In this document: piece after piece, positions 1-6,455 of the stretch | Position numbering within the stretch: the first letter of the stretch is position 1 | Layout of the letters: each line of letters begins with the position of its first letter | From: a bacterium 210820-DFI.6.37 | Lineage (GTDB): Bacteria > Bacillota > Clostridia > Peptostreptococcales > Anaerovoracaceae | Assembly (NCBI GenBank): GCA_020558355.1 | Contig: JAJCKG010000017.1 | Span: forward strand, 1 to 52,449 | Length of the DNA: 52,449 nucleotides | Direction of reading: 5' to 3' | Notes under the pieces: generated by a model | The model's database searches: none | The model's input: only the letters and a program-made list of their open reading frames with translations | Told to the model about the DNA's origin: nothing | Program-made: the position numbers and the translations under genes

Positions 1-21
1 ATAGGCCCTTATAGGGCCTGT

Positions 22-339
22 TCAGACCACCGGTTCAACCGGTGGTTTTGATTTTCGGAACAAATCGCTGTGTGTTCCGGTGCGGGCCAGTGTCAGTACC
101 AGAATATCGTCCTCAACGCGGTAAACCAGCAGCCAGTCCGGTTGGATGTGACATTCCCTGTGTCCTGCCCAATCGCCGGTAAGGGCGTGGTCTTTGTTCT
201 TTTCCGGAAGCGCTTCCCCCATTGCGAGGGCGGCGATCACATCTTCCAATCGATTAATTTTCAGTCCGCGCTTTATTGCCAGCTTGTAGTCTTTTTTGAA
301 CTGAGTGGTGGCCTTGACAGTGTACTTTGTTTTTCTCAT
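22..339 (-). CDS. yafQ: YafQ-family mRNA interferase toxin
   Basis: Type II toxin of the RelE/ParE superfamily, YafQ branch. Members cut mRNA in the ribosome A site and are neutralised by a DinJ/RelB antitoxin. The 105-residue protein keeps the spacing of the residues that matter in E. coli YafQ: His51, His64, Asp68-Trp69 (motif QPDWLLVYR), His90 and Phe94 (motif RTGTHSDLF). It follows its antitoxin with a 4-base ATGA overlap, the usual sign of translational coupling. All catalytic positions are present, so the toxin looks active. Family assignment is firm from sequence; the target codon cannot be told. Confidence 0.93.
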   Translation of the reverse strand: MRKTKYTVKATTQFKKDYKLAIKRGLKINRLEDVIAALAMGEALPEKNKDHALTGDWAGHRECHIQPDWLLVYRVEDDILVLTLARTGTHSDLFRKSKPPVEPVV

Positions 340-614
340 TTCTTCAGGTCCGCAAACAGCTCATCCAGATCAGTATAACCCTTCACAGATGGGTCTTTTG
401 CGATCCTTTCCGCTTCCACCATGGCGGCAATGGTTTCTTTGTTGGGCTGCTTCAGAGAAATGTCAAAAGGAATCCTGCCCTCGCGGAGCGACTGGCGGAC
501 AAAGATATTGAACGCCGTAGACAGATTCATGCCGAGTGCTCCGAACAGGGCGTCGGCCTGCGCTTTCAAATCCGAATCCATGCGGATGCTGATGTTTGTA
601 GTAGAGCCAGCCAT
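336..614 (-). CDS. dinJ: RelB/DinJ-family antitoxin
   Basis: Antitoxin partner of the downstream YafQ. The N-terminal part (about residues 5-40, with NISIRMDSDLKAQADALF and LSTAFNIFVRQ) is the ribbon-helix-helix fold that binds the operon operator. The C-terminal part (PSVKGYTDLDELFADLKK) is the toxin-wrapping tail. The reading frame is open back to 935, but the ATG at 614 is preceded by AGGGAG at a good distance and gives the normal 92-residue length. The upstream extension only translates the repeat element, so 614 is chosen. The stop overlaps the toxin start. Confidence 0.93.
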   Translation of the reverse strand: MAGSTTNISIRMDSDLKAQADALFGALGMNLSTAFNIFVRQSLREGRIPFDISLKQPNKETIAAMVEAERIAKDPSVKGYTDLDELFADLKK

Positions 615-656
615 ATAATCATCTCCCTTCTTGCTGGTACTTATAGTATATGCTGA

Positions 657-702
657 TTGCACGAAAAATACAATACTTTGCACGAAAAAATATTGTATTT
701 TT
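657..702 (-). promoter_or_regulatory. Operator region of the dinJ-yafQ operon
   Basis: The sequence TTGCACGAAAAA occurs twice (657-668 and 678-689), start to start 21 bp, two helical turns. Overlapping it is a perfect 12-bp inverted repeat, AAAAATACAATA (664-675) and TATTGTATTTTT (691-702). It lies just upstream of the antitoxin and near a TACTAT-like -10 on the minus strand at about 640-650. This fits an autoregulatory site for the ribbon-helix-helix antitoxin; binding is inferred. Confidence 0.55.
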
Positions 703-826
703 CTGCGCTCGATCGGATCCTTGCTTTGAAAACGCTTGCTTTCTGAAGGACCAAAAAAGCGGGCCAAAAATTCTGGTGAGCCTTGCGGGCATGGGAATTT
801 TGTCGTATACTTATACAGGTTATAGA

Positions 827-915
827 ACAAAGTCGGCTTCGCCGATTTATGTTCAGCGGTAGACTTTGTTGATATTCCGGAAATATCGAAAACGATATTT
901 CCTACATAATAAAAA
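827..915 (+). repeat. Structured 89-bp intergenic repeat, copy A
   Basis: Identical over 89 bp to 7331-7419 and present, inverted and shortened, at 4866-4931. It contains outer arms ACAAAGTC and GACTTTGT, an inner hairpin TCGGC-TTC-GCCGA, and a second perfect hairpin GGAAATATCG-AAAA-CGATATTTCC. No coding capacity of its own. It resembles a REP/MITE-type element and lies between the toxin-antitoxin operon and proB. Confidence 0.85.
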
Positions 916-981
916 ATAAAAGCGGAAGCGCCCATAGAGGCAATGCCGCCTGATCATAATAAAAAGAAAGAGGCGATAAAG

Positions 982-1779
982 ATGAATCTGATCGGTGAAC
1001 GGATAAAGGAGAGCAGAAAGATTGTAATAAAAATTGGAAGTAACGTACTTTCAAACGATCAGGGAGCTGTGAACCGGGACGTGCTCCATAATATTGTGGA
1101 ACAGGTAAGCGATCTGATAAAACAGAATAAGCAGGTGATCATGGTATCCTCAGGCGCGGGAATCTGCGGAGTGGGGGCCATCAACAAATGGAGCAGACGG
1201 GGGGATATGAATTACAAACAGGCCCTCTGCGCCATCGGGCAGGTAGAGCTGATGATGGCTTATAAAGAATACTTTTCGGATTATGACATCCATGTGGGAC
1301 AGATCCTTCTTACAAGAGAAGACTTTAAAGACCCGCACAGAACCCTGAATATCCGAAACGCCCTTTTCACACTGGTGGATGAAGGGGTCGTACCCATCAT
1401 AAATGAAAATGACAGCGTCAGTGTAGATGAAATCAAGATCGGTGATAACGATACGCTTAGCGCGCATACAGCGAATCTGTGGAATGCCGACGCGCTGATT
1501 ATTCTCAGCGATATTGACGGGGTTTACGATAAAGACCCGAAGCGTGAGAAAGACGCCCGGCTCATTGAAGAGGTTACGGATATAGACCAGCTCTTTGCCC
1601 AAATCAAAATCGGTGAAAAAAGCAGCTTTGGCACTGGCGGAATCGAGACCAAAATCGAAGCGGCCCGACTGGTGAACCAATACGGCCTTTCCATGATTCT
1701 TCTTAATGGGAAGAAGCCGGATATCATAAAAAAGGCATTAAACGGCGAAGAAACGGGAACGGTATTTACAGGGAGGTAG
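982..1779 (+). CDS. proB: Glutamate 5-kinase
   Basis: Phosphorylates L-glutamate to glutamyl 5-phosphate, the first step of proline synthesis, in the cytosol. The amino-acid-kinase domain fills the protein: IVIKIGSNVLS (residues 14-24), the INENDSVSVDE and IGDNDTLSAH motifs, LSDIDGVYDKDP, and GTGGIETKIEAA. At 265 residues it has only the kinase domain and lacks the C-terminal PUA domain of E. coli ProB. The frame is open from 943, but the ATG at 982 has AGAGGCG upstream and begins where the family begins. Followed by proC after 3 bases; no proA (glutamyl phosphate reductase) lies in the window. Confidence 0.95.
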   Translation: MNLIGERIKESRKIVIKIGSNVLSNDQGAVNRDVLHNIVEQVSDLIKQNKQVIMVSSGAGICGVGAINKWSRRGDMNYKQALCAIGQVELMMAYKEYFSDYDIHVGQILLTREDFKDPHRTLNIRNALFTLVDEGVVPIINENDSVSVDEIKIGDNDTLSAHTANLWNADALIILSDIDGVYDKDPKREKDARLIEEVTDIDQLFAQIKIGEKSSFGTGGIETKIEAARLVNQYGLSMILLNGKKPDIIKKALNGEETGTVFTGR

Positions 1780-1782
1780 AAG

Positions 1783-2589
1783 ATGAACATCGGATTTATC
1801 GGCGCCGGCAATATGGGAGGCGCCATTTTAAAAGGCTACGCAGTGACCGCGGAGGAAACGGGAAACCGGATCCTTGTATATACAAGGACAGAAGCGGTAC
1901 GGGCCGGACTGGAAAAAGAGTTTGCGGCAGTAACCGCCTGCGATTCCAACTGCCAGCTGGTTAAGGAAAGCGATATCATCTTTTTAGGAGTAAAGCCAAA
2001 CTCCTTTGCGGAGCTGCTGGAGGAAATCGCGGGGGAATGTACAAAAGAAAAGTTGGTGGTTTCCATGGCCGCTGGGATCAGCATCGCTTTTATCGAGGAA
2101 CGGCTGGGAAAGGACAAGCCGGTTATCCGCATCATGCCCAATACGCCGGCACAGGTAGGACAAGCCATGATTTCCGTCAGCAGAAATTCCAATGTGGATG
2201 ATAAAGCCTTCGGGGAGGTTTTCCAGATCCTTGAGGCCATTGGAAAAGCGGAGGAAGTAGAGGAAGAGCTGATCCACTGTGTCATCGGCGTCAGCGGAAG
2301 CAGCCCGGCCTATACCTATATGTACATAGACGCTCTGTTGCAGGCAGCCGTGGATAATGGAATGGCGGAGGACAAAGCGCGGATCTTTGCCGCGCAGTCC
2401 GTGCTGGGAGCCGCGAAAATGGTACTGGAAAATCCGGATGTCAGCGCGGAGCAGCTGCGGATTAACGTATGCTCTCCGGGCGGGACCACCATCGAAGCGG
2501 TAAACAAGCTCCTTGAAAACGGCTTTGAAGAAAAAGTGAAAGAGGGATTTCAGGCTGCGGTAGAGAAGTCTAAAGCCATGACAAAATAG
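1783..2589 (+). CDS. proC: Pyrroline-5-carboxylate reductase
   Basis: Reduces 1-pyrroline-5-carboxylate to proline with NAD(P)H, the last step of the pathway. The 268-residue protein starts with the dinucleotide-binding fingerprint GFIGAGNMGGAILKGY (residues 3-18). It keeps RIMPNTPAQVGQ and, in the C-terminal dimerisation domain, the signature SGSSPAYTYMYIDAL and SPGGTTIEAVNKL. Its ribosome site GGAGGT overlaps the proB stop codon, so the two are co-translated. Confidence 0.96.
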   Translation: MNIGFIGAGNMGGAILKGYAVTAEETGNRILVYTRTEAVRAGLEKEFAAVTACDSNCQLVKESDIIFLGVKPNSFAELLEEIAGECTKEKLVVSMAAGISIAFIEERLGKDKPVIRIMPNTPAQVGQAMISVSRNSNVDDKAFGEVFQILEAIGKAEEVEEELIHCVIGVSGSSPAYTYMYIDALLQAAVDNGMAEDKARIFAAQSVLGAAKMVLENPDVSAEQLRINVCSPGGTTIEAVNKLLENGFEEKVKEGFQAAVEKSKAMTK

Positions 2590-2598
2590 GAGGGTATC

Positions 2599-3138
2599 AT
2601 GATTTTTGAAGAAAAGCGTATCAGCAGTGAGCGGATTTACGAGGGGGCCATTCTCAACCTGAGAAGAGATACGGTGACGGCTCCAAAGGGAACGGCTTAT
2701 CGGGAGATCGTAGAGCATAACGGAGCGGTAGCCATTGTGCCTGTCACAGAAGACGGCAAGCTGGTAATGGTAAAGCAGTTTCGCTATCCCAGCGGAAAGG
2801 TAATCCTGGAGATTCCAGCGGGGAAGATCGACAGGGGCGAAACCGATCCGGAATCCGCCGCGGCCAGAGAGCTGAGGGAGGAAACCGGATATTCGGCGGA
2901 AAAGCTTTATTATCTGGGGCAGATCAACCCAAGTGTAGCTTACACAGAAGAAGTGATCCACCTCTACGCGGCAACAGGCCTTACGCCAGGGGAAACGGAT
3001 TTTGATGAAGATGAAGCCTTGGATATTGTGGAATACGATTTTAAAGAGGCTTATGAAATGGCCGCGTCAGGAAAGCTGGTAGACGCCAAGACCATTGCCG
3101 CTATTTTTATGGCAAGCTGTCAGTTGAACATGAAGTAG
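2599..3138 (+). CDS. NUDIX hydrolase, ADP-ribose pyrophosphatase type
   Basis: Hydrolyses nucleoside-diphosphate-linked compounds, probably ADP-ribose. The NUDIX box GX5EX7REUXEEXGU is complete: Gly75, Glu81, then Arg90-Glu91, Glu94-Glu95 and Gly97, in GKIDRGETDPESAAARELRE and the residues after it. The flanking MVKQFRYPSGKVILEIPAGK is typical of the ADP-ribose branch. It ends the proB-proC operon 9 bases after proC. Exact substrate unproven. Confidence 0.9.
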   Translation: MIFEEKRISSERIYEGAILNLRRDTVTAPKGTAYREIVEHNGAVAIVPVTEDGKLVMVKQFRYPSGKVILEIPAGKIDRGETDPESAAARELREETGYSAEKLYYLGQINPSVAYTEEVIHLYAATGLTPGETDFDEDEALDIVEYDFKEAYEMAASGKLVDAKTIAAIFMASCQLNMK

Positions 3139-3172
3139 CTTTCGCTTGTACAGATATCCGCTGCTCAGGTTT

Positions 3173-3802
3173 TCAGAGGACCGCGGGAGCAAGCAGGGCT
3201 TCCAGAGCGCAGGCAAGTCCTATAGCGAAAGCAAACAGAATCATAGCTGTGATATAAGAGCCGGAGGCGTCCTTCAGGCTCTTTTTTGCGGCAGTCCGGT
3301 TCCGACGCCGTGAAAGTGAAAACAGCCCGTAATTGATGGCCGCAGCGGCGGCCAGAATAAATGCGGGGATCAAAAGGAGATTTTGCGGCAGCAGAGAGGT
3401 GAGGATAATCAGGACTCCTTTGTTCTTCAGCGTTTCCGCGATAAGACCTGTACAAAATCCCAGCGCGGTTCCCTTATAGGCCAGCGCGGCCAGAGCGGCG
3501 GGAAATCCCAGCGCGGAAAGGCCGGCGAGAAAGATAATCAGCAGAAGCAGAAGATTGGTGGAAAGTGATGAGAAAAACGGGTTGGGATAGTCCATTGAGC
3601 CGGAGTCTGTTAGAATATACTGCTGCAGATAAACCGCCAGGTTGCTTTTTTCCTCCGGTGACATGGTCAGCTCCAGAAAAGCGCCGGTGGAGATTCCGGT
3701 AAGAAAGAAAAAGGTGGAAAGCAGCAGGGTTCTTTTGTTTCCGGCAGCGGCCGATACCGCCTGATCCAGCGCGAGGGTTTGGTTTCTTGGGAATTTTTTC
3801 AT
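3173..3802 (-). CDS. spoIIM: Stage II sporulation protein M
   Basis: Integral membrane protein of the SpoIIM family, part of the DMP (SpoIID-SpoIIM-SpoIIP) machine that drives septal thinning and engulfment. The 209 residues contain about five hydrophobic segments (near residues 25-45, 82-105, 108-125, 130-155 and 183-205), with the family-type LLLIIFLAGLSALGF and LLPQNLLLIPAFILA stretches. ATG 3802 is preceded by AGAAGGAGG with 7-base spacing, so the longer open frame to 4183 is not used. It is convergent with the proline operon and divergent from the XerD-like gene. Confidence 0.9.
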   Translation of the reverse strand: MKKFPRNQTLALDQAVSAAAGNKRTLLLSTFFFLTGISTGAFLELTMSPEEKSNLAVYLQQYILTDSGSMDYPNPFFSSLSTNLLLLLIIFLAGLSALGFPAALAALAYKGTALGFCTGLIAETLKNKGVLIILTSLLPQNLLLIPAFILAAAAAINYGLFSLSRRRNRTAAKKSLKDASGSYITAMILFAFAIGLACALEALLAPAVL

Positions 3803-3826
3803 ATGTATGCCTCCTTCTGTTTCTCT

Positions 3827-3855
3827 AAGGTATGTCCTCGAAAAAGAATTTATTA
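3827..3855 (-). promoter_or_regulatory. Sigma-E-like promoter of spoIIM
   Basis: On the minus strand TAATAAAT (3848-3855) and CATACCTT (3827-3834) are 13 bases apart. This is close to the mother-cell sigma-E pattern (GHATAnnT ... CATACAnT) with the usual 12-14 spacing. It lies 25 bp upstream of the spoIIM start, a gene under sigma-E control in Bacillus. Confidence 0.55.
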
Positions 3856-3896
3856 CTGGATATGAAAAAAACTCCCCGGGATTCACTGAAATATTA

Positions 3897-3925
3897 TTGT
3901 AAACCATAGGCGGTTGAATTATAAT
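3897..3925 (+). promoter_or_regulatory. Vegetative promoter of the xerD-like gene
   Basis: TTGTAA (3897-3902), 17 bp, TATAAT (3920-3925), 46 bp upstream of the start codon at 3972. Confidence 0.65.
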
Positions 3926-3971
3926 GAAAGACACAAAAACAAATGATGAATCGTGAAAAGAGGATGCGGAA

Positions 3972-4853
3972 ATGCTGCTGGAACAATTTTTTGAATATCT
4001 GGAAAAAGAGCGGAAAATGGCCAAGAACACGCTGGAGGCGTATAAAAGAGATGTGCTGGAGTTCTCCGCGTTTGAAGAGGAACGGAACATTTCTGATTTA
4101 CGTAAGACAGTGGGAACCGAAGTGGTGGCCTTTTTATTGAAGCTGAAAAATGATGGGAAATCCGCGGCTACAGTCAATCGCAAGCTGGCGTCGATCCGTT
4201 CGTTTTATAATTACCTGCAGGCAAAGGGAGCGGTTTCCTCCAATCCGACGCAGAACATCCGGTCCCCTAAAATCGAGAGAAAGTCGCTGGAGTACCTTAC
4301 ACTGGAAGAGGTGGACCGACTTCTGGCTCTTCCGGACAAAAGCGTTCGGGGCCTGCGGGATCAGGCGATCCTGGAGCTGCTTTACGCCACGGGAATAAGA
4401 GTGACAGAGCTGATTGAGGCGGATGTGGAAGACATCAACCTGCGGATGGGGTTTATTACCTGCGCGGGGGAACAGAGCAAGGCCCGGATCATACCCATCG
4501 GCAGACCGGCTAGGGCGGCGCTGGAGGACTACATATATGACGCGAGAAAGCTCCTGCTGAAGGAAGGGCAGGAAGAGACGGCGCTGTTTGTCAATTATTA
4601 CGGTCAGCGGATTACCCGGCAGGGCCTTTGGAAGATCCTGAAGGAATACGGAAGGCAGGCCGGGCTGGAACACAAGCTGACGCCTAATATCATAAGAAAT
4701 TCCTTTGCTGTCCATATGATCCAGAACGGAGCGGACCTGAAATCTCTGCAGGAGCTTTTAGGGCATGAAGACATTTCCGCCACACAGATCTATCTTACCG
4801 TTACAAAGAACCGTATTAAAGATGTTTATGATAAGACTCACCCGAGAGCGTGA
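3972..4853 (+). CDS. xerD: XerD-like tyrosine recombinase
   Basis: Site-specific recombinase of the XerC/XerD type, which resolves chromosome dimers at dif. The 293 residues comprise a SAM-like core-binding domain (about 1-85) and a catalytic domain (about 105-290). Catalytic positions by alignment are Arg143 (ATGIRVTEL), Lys170, Arg242, His265 (LLGHEDIS) and Tyr274. The first His of the HxxR motif is replaced by Asn239: the sequence reads TPNIIRNSF where XerD has TPHxLRHSF. Length and domain order are normal, so it is not truncated. It could be the housekeeping XerD with a tolerated change, or a paralogue. It carries its own promoter and a terminator right after the stop. Confidence 0.85.
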   Translation: MLLEQFFEYLEKERKMAKNTLEAYKRDVLEFSAFEEERNISDLRKTVGTEVVAFLLKLKNDGKSAATVNRKLASIRSFYNYLQAKGAVSSNPTQNIRSPKIERKSLEYLTLEEVDRLLALPDKSVRGLRDQAILELLYATGIRVTELIEADVEDINLRMGFITCAGEQSKARIIPIGRPARAALEDYIYDARKLLLKEGQEETALFVNYYGQRITRQGLWKILKEYGRQAGLEHKLTPNIIRNSFAVHMIQNGADLKSLQELLGHEDISATQIYLTVTKNRIKDVYDKTHPRA

Positions 4854-4870
4854 CCGGGCGGGTCTTTTTT
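4840..4870 (+). terminator. Possible intrinsic terminator of the xerD-like gene
   Basis: ACCCG (4840-4844) pairs with CGGGT (4859-4863), followed by CTTTTTT. The stem begins inside the last codons of the gene and the T-run leads straight into the inverted repeat copy at 4866. Confidence 0.5.
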
Positions 4871-4931
4871 ATTATGTAGGAAATATCAACAAAGTCTGCC
4901 GCTGAACATAAATCGGCGAAGCCGACTTTAT
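4866..4931 (-). repeat. Structured repeat, copy C (inverted, with internal deletion)
   Basis: Reverse complement of copies A and B but 66 bp instead of 89. A 23-bp block holding half of the GGAAATATC hairpin is missing, exactly between two AATATC direct repeats, which suggests a slippage deletion. Two point differences from A and B otherwise. Lies directly behind the terminator of the xerD-like gene. Confidence 0.8.
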
Positions 4932-4991
4932 TCTAAAAGCCCCCTCTGATCACCGTTCTATTCTGGAATTTCTCATAATACAAAAATATGG

Positions 4992-4997
4992 TATAAT
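4992..4997 (+). promoter_or_regulatory. -10 box of the DUF3990 operon
   Basis: TATAAT at 4992-4997 with only a weak -35 (TTCTCA, about 16 bp upstream). It would give a roughly 115-nt leader before the ATG at 5119. The leader contains a short open frame without a convincing start (4997-5101). Confidence 0.4.
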
Positions 4998-5118
4998 ATG
5001 TTCAAAGGCAGATCGCCTGTGAATTGGGGTGCGGCACGACCAAAACTTACGATGAAATGCGGATTCTGTTTGGCCGCCTGACGCAGGAATATTTTGATTA
5101 GAAAAAAGGGGGAGTGTA

Positions 5119-5580
5119 ATGGCGAAAATGACGGTATATCACGGAAGTTATATGCCGGTTGAGCATCCTGAAATTCGTATTGGAAGAAATACCAAAGATT
5201 TTGGAGCAGGCTTTTACTGTACAGTGATTCGAGAGCAGGCTCAAAGATGGGCAAGACGTTATGATACAAAAATCGTATCAATTTATGAGGTGCGATTGAA
5301 TTCGACGTTAAAGATAAAAGAGTTTAAAGATATGACGGATGAATGGCTGGATTTCATCATTGCCTGCAGAAGCGGCAAGCGCCACGATTATGATATCGTA
5401 ATTGGAGCAATGGCCAATGATCAGATTTACAATTATATTTCTGATTATGTGGATGGGATAATTACCAGAGAACAGTTCTGGGTATTGGCAAAATTCAAAT
5501 ATCCAACCTATCAAATTAACTTTTGCGGCAAAGAATCGTTGAGATGTCTTGAATACAGAGGATTTGAGGAGGTTCTGTAA
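5119..5580 (+). CDS. DUF3990 protein, candidate ADP-ribosyltransferase-type toxin
   Basis: A 153-residue protein of the DUF3990 family. Seen features are VYHGSY near the N-terminus (residues 6-11), NTKDFGAGFYCTV (about residues 25-37), YEVRLN, and a C-terminal FKYPTYQINFCGKESLRCLEYRGFEEV segment typical of the family. The YHGS and DFGxGFY motifs resemble the NAD-binding core of ADP-ribosyltransferase folds, and the family has been linked to that fold. It starts behind AGGGGGAG and its stop overlaps the next start (TAATG), so both are translated together. Base composition is clearly more AT-rich than the surrounding genes, suggesting transfer. Function as toxin is inferred from pairing; no activity is shown. 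Confidence 0.7.
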   Translation: MAKMTVYHGSYMPVEHPEIRIGRNTKDFGAGFYCTVIREQAQRWARRYDTKIVSIYEVRLNSTLKIKEFKDMTDEWLDFIIACRSGKRHDYDIVIGAMANDQIYNYISDYVDGIITREQFWVLAKFKYPTYQINFCGKESLRCLEYRGFEEVL

Positions 5581-6044
5581 TGAGGGAACATATTGGAAGA
5601 GAAAATCCAAAAGAAAATGATCTGTTTTTTACATGCGGTCTAATTGATTATATTGCCCGAAAAACAACAAATACACGAGAGGATGTTGTGGAGAAGCTAG
5701 GGAAAAAGCGTATTGAAAAAATTTATGATTTGGCGGATATTTACCACAGTGATAATATTGATCGTGTCAGTGATGATTTTATTCGTGAAGCAGACATTCA
5801 AAAGGGAAACTTTGACAATGTAAAAGAATGTGTTTACGCAATCCCTTCGCATTGGGACATCGGGAAAGTGTATAAAAGACTGATAAAAGGAGTTGCGGAA
5901 GCTGAAAAGAAGGGGATTATAGAGGCTTTGTGGAATGTTTACCATTCTTTTATCAGTGAAAAAATTGATGATTATAACAGCAGCATGTATTATGAGAATC
6001 CATCCTACCTGCTGGAATGCTATTTGGAAAATAAGGTGATTTGA
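5580..6044 (+). CDS. DUF3791-like partner protein, candidate antitoxin
   Basis: A 154-residue protein. Residues about 12-70 (FFTCGLIDYIARKTTNTREDVVEKL onward) look like the small DUF3791 helical domain that commonly accompanies DUF3990 genes. The C-terminal 80 residues (from CVYAIPSHWDIGKVYKRLI) are an additional helical region I do not recognise. DUF3791 usually stands alone before DUF3990; here it follows the partner and is longer. TAATG coupling and shared low GC support a two-gene module with the preceding gene. The antitoxin role is an inference. Confidence 0.55.
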   Translation: MREHIGRENPKENDLFFTCGLIDYIARKTTNTREDVVEKLGKKRIEKIYDLADIYHSDNIDRVSDDFIREADIQKGNFDNVKECVYAIPSHWDIGKVYKRLIKGVAEAEKKGIIEALWNVYHSFISEKIDDYNSSMYYENPSYLLECYLENKVI

Positions 6045-6374
6045 AGAAGAAATGTTTTGACAGTGGCTCGTCGGAGTACATAGGAAAGAAAGTTTAAGAT
6101 GTGAATAATTATACAACACAAATGAATAATATGTAACTGTGATGGCTGGGAACATAACAGCAAATTAGTTACTAAAAAACATAAAAGTACAATAGAATAG
6201 TTGTGGTTGGCGCGAGGATCCTGTCGATCGCAAAATATAAATGCTGAAATTTCAATGAGTTTTGGCTTGGGATGAAGAGGGGAAATGGTAAAATCATAAA
6301 AAAAGAAAGAAATTTTATTCAAAATTAAAGAAAAAACGACTGCATACTAGTGATAGCAACGGGTAGGGTGTGAT
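6045..6374. other. AT-rich intergenic stretch without recognised features
   Basis: About 330 bp between the DUF3791-like gene and the next promoter. Both strands hold only short open frames without ribosome sites, and I see no convincing terminator hairpin, RNA gene or repeat. Confidence 0.6.
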
Positions 6375-6403
6375 TTGACTTTTTGTATAAAACATGGTAT
6401 AGT
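6375..6403 (+). promoter_or_regulatory. Strong vegetative promoter of the NlpC/P60 gene
   Basis: TTGACT (6375-6380), 17 bp, TATAGT (6398-6403); the ATG lies 52 bp downstream. Confidence 0.8.
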
Positions 6404-6455
6404 AAAACCCGTGTTATTCAATAAAAGCAAAATCAAACAATAAAGAGAGGCTTTT

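Noticed and set aside
615..935. N-terminal extension of the antitoxin frame to 199 residues
   Set aside because: It translates the 89-bp repeat and the operator region; the ATG at 614 has a good ribosome site and gives the normal DinJ length.
1984..2961. 325-residue minus-strand open frame
   Set aside because: Lies antisense to proC and the NUDIX gene, has no family motifs or ribosome site.
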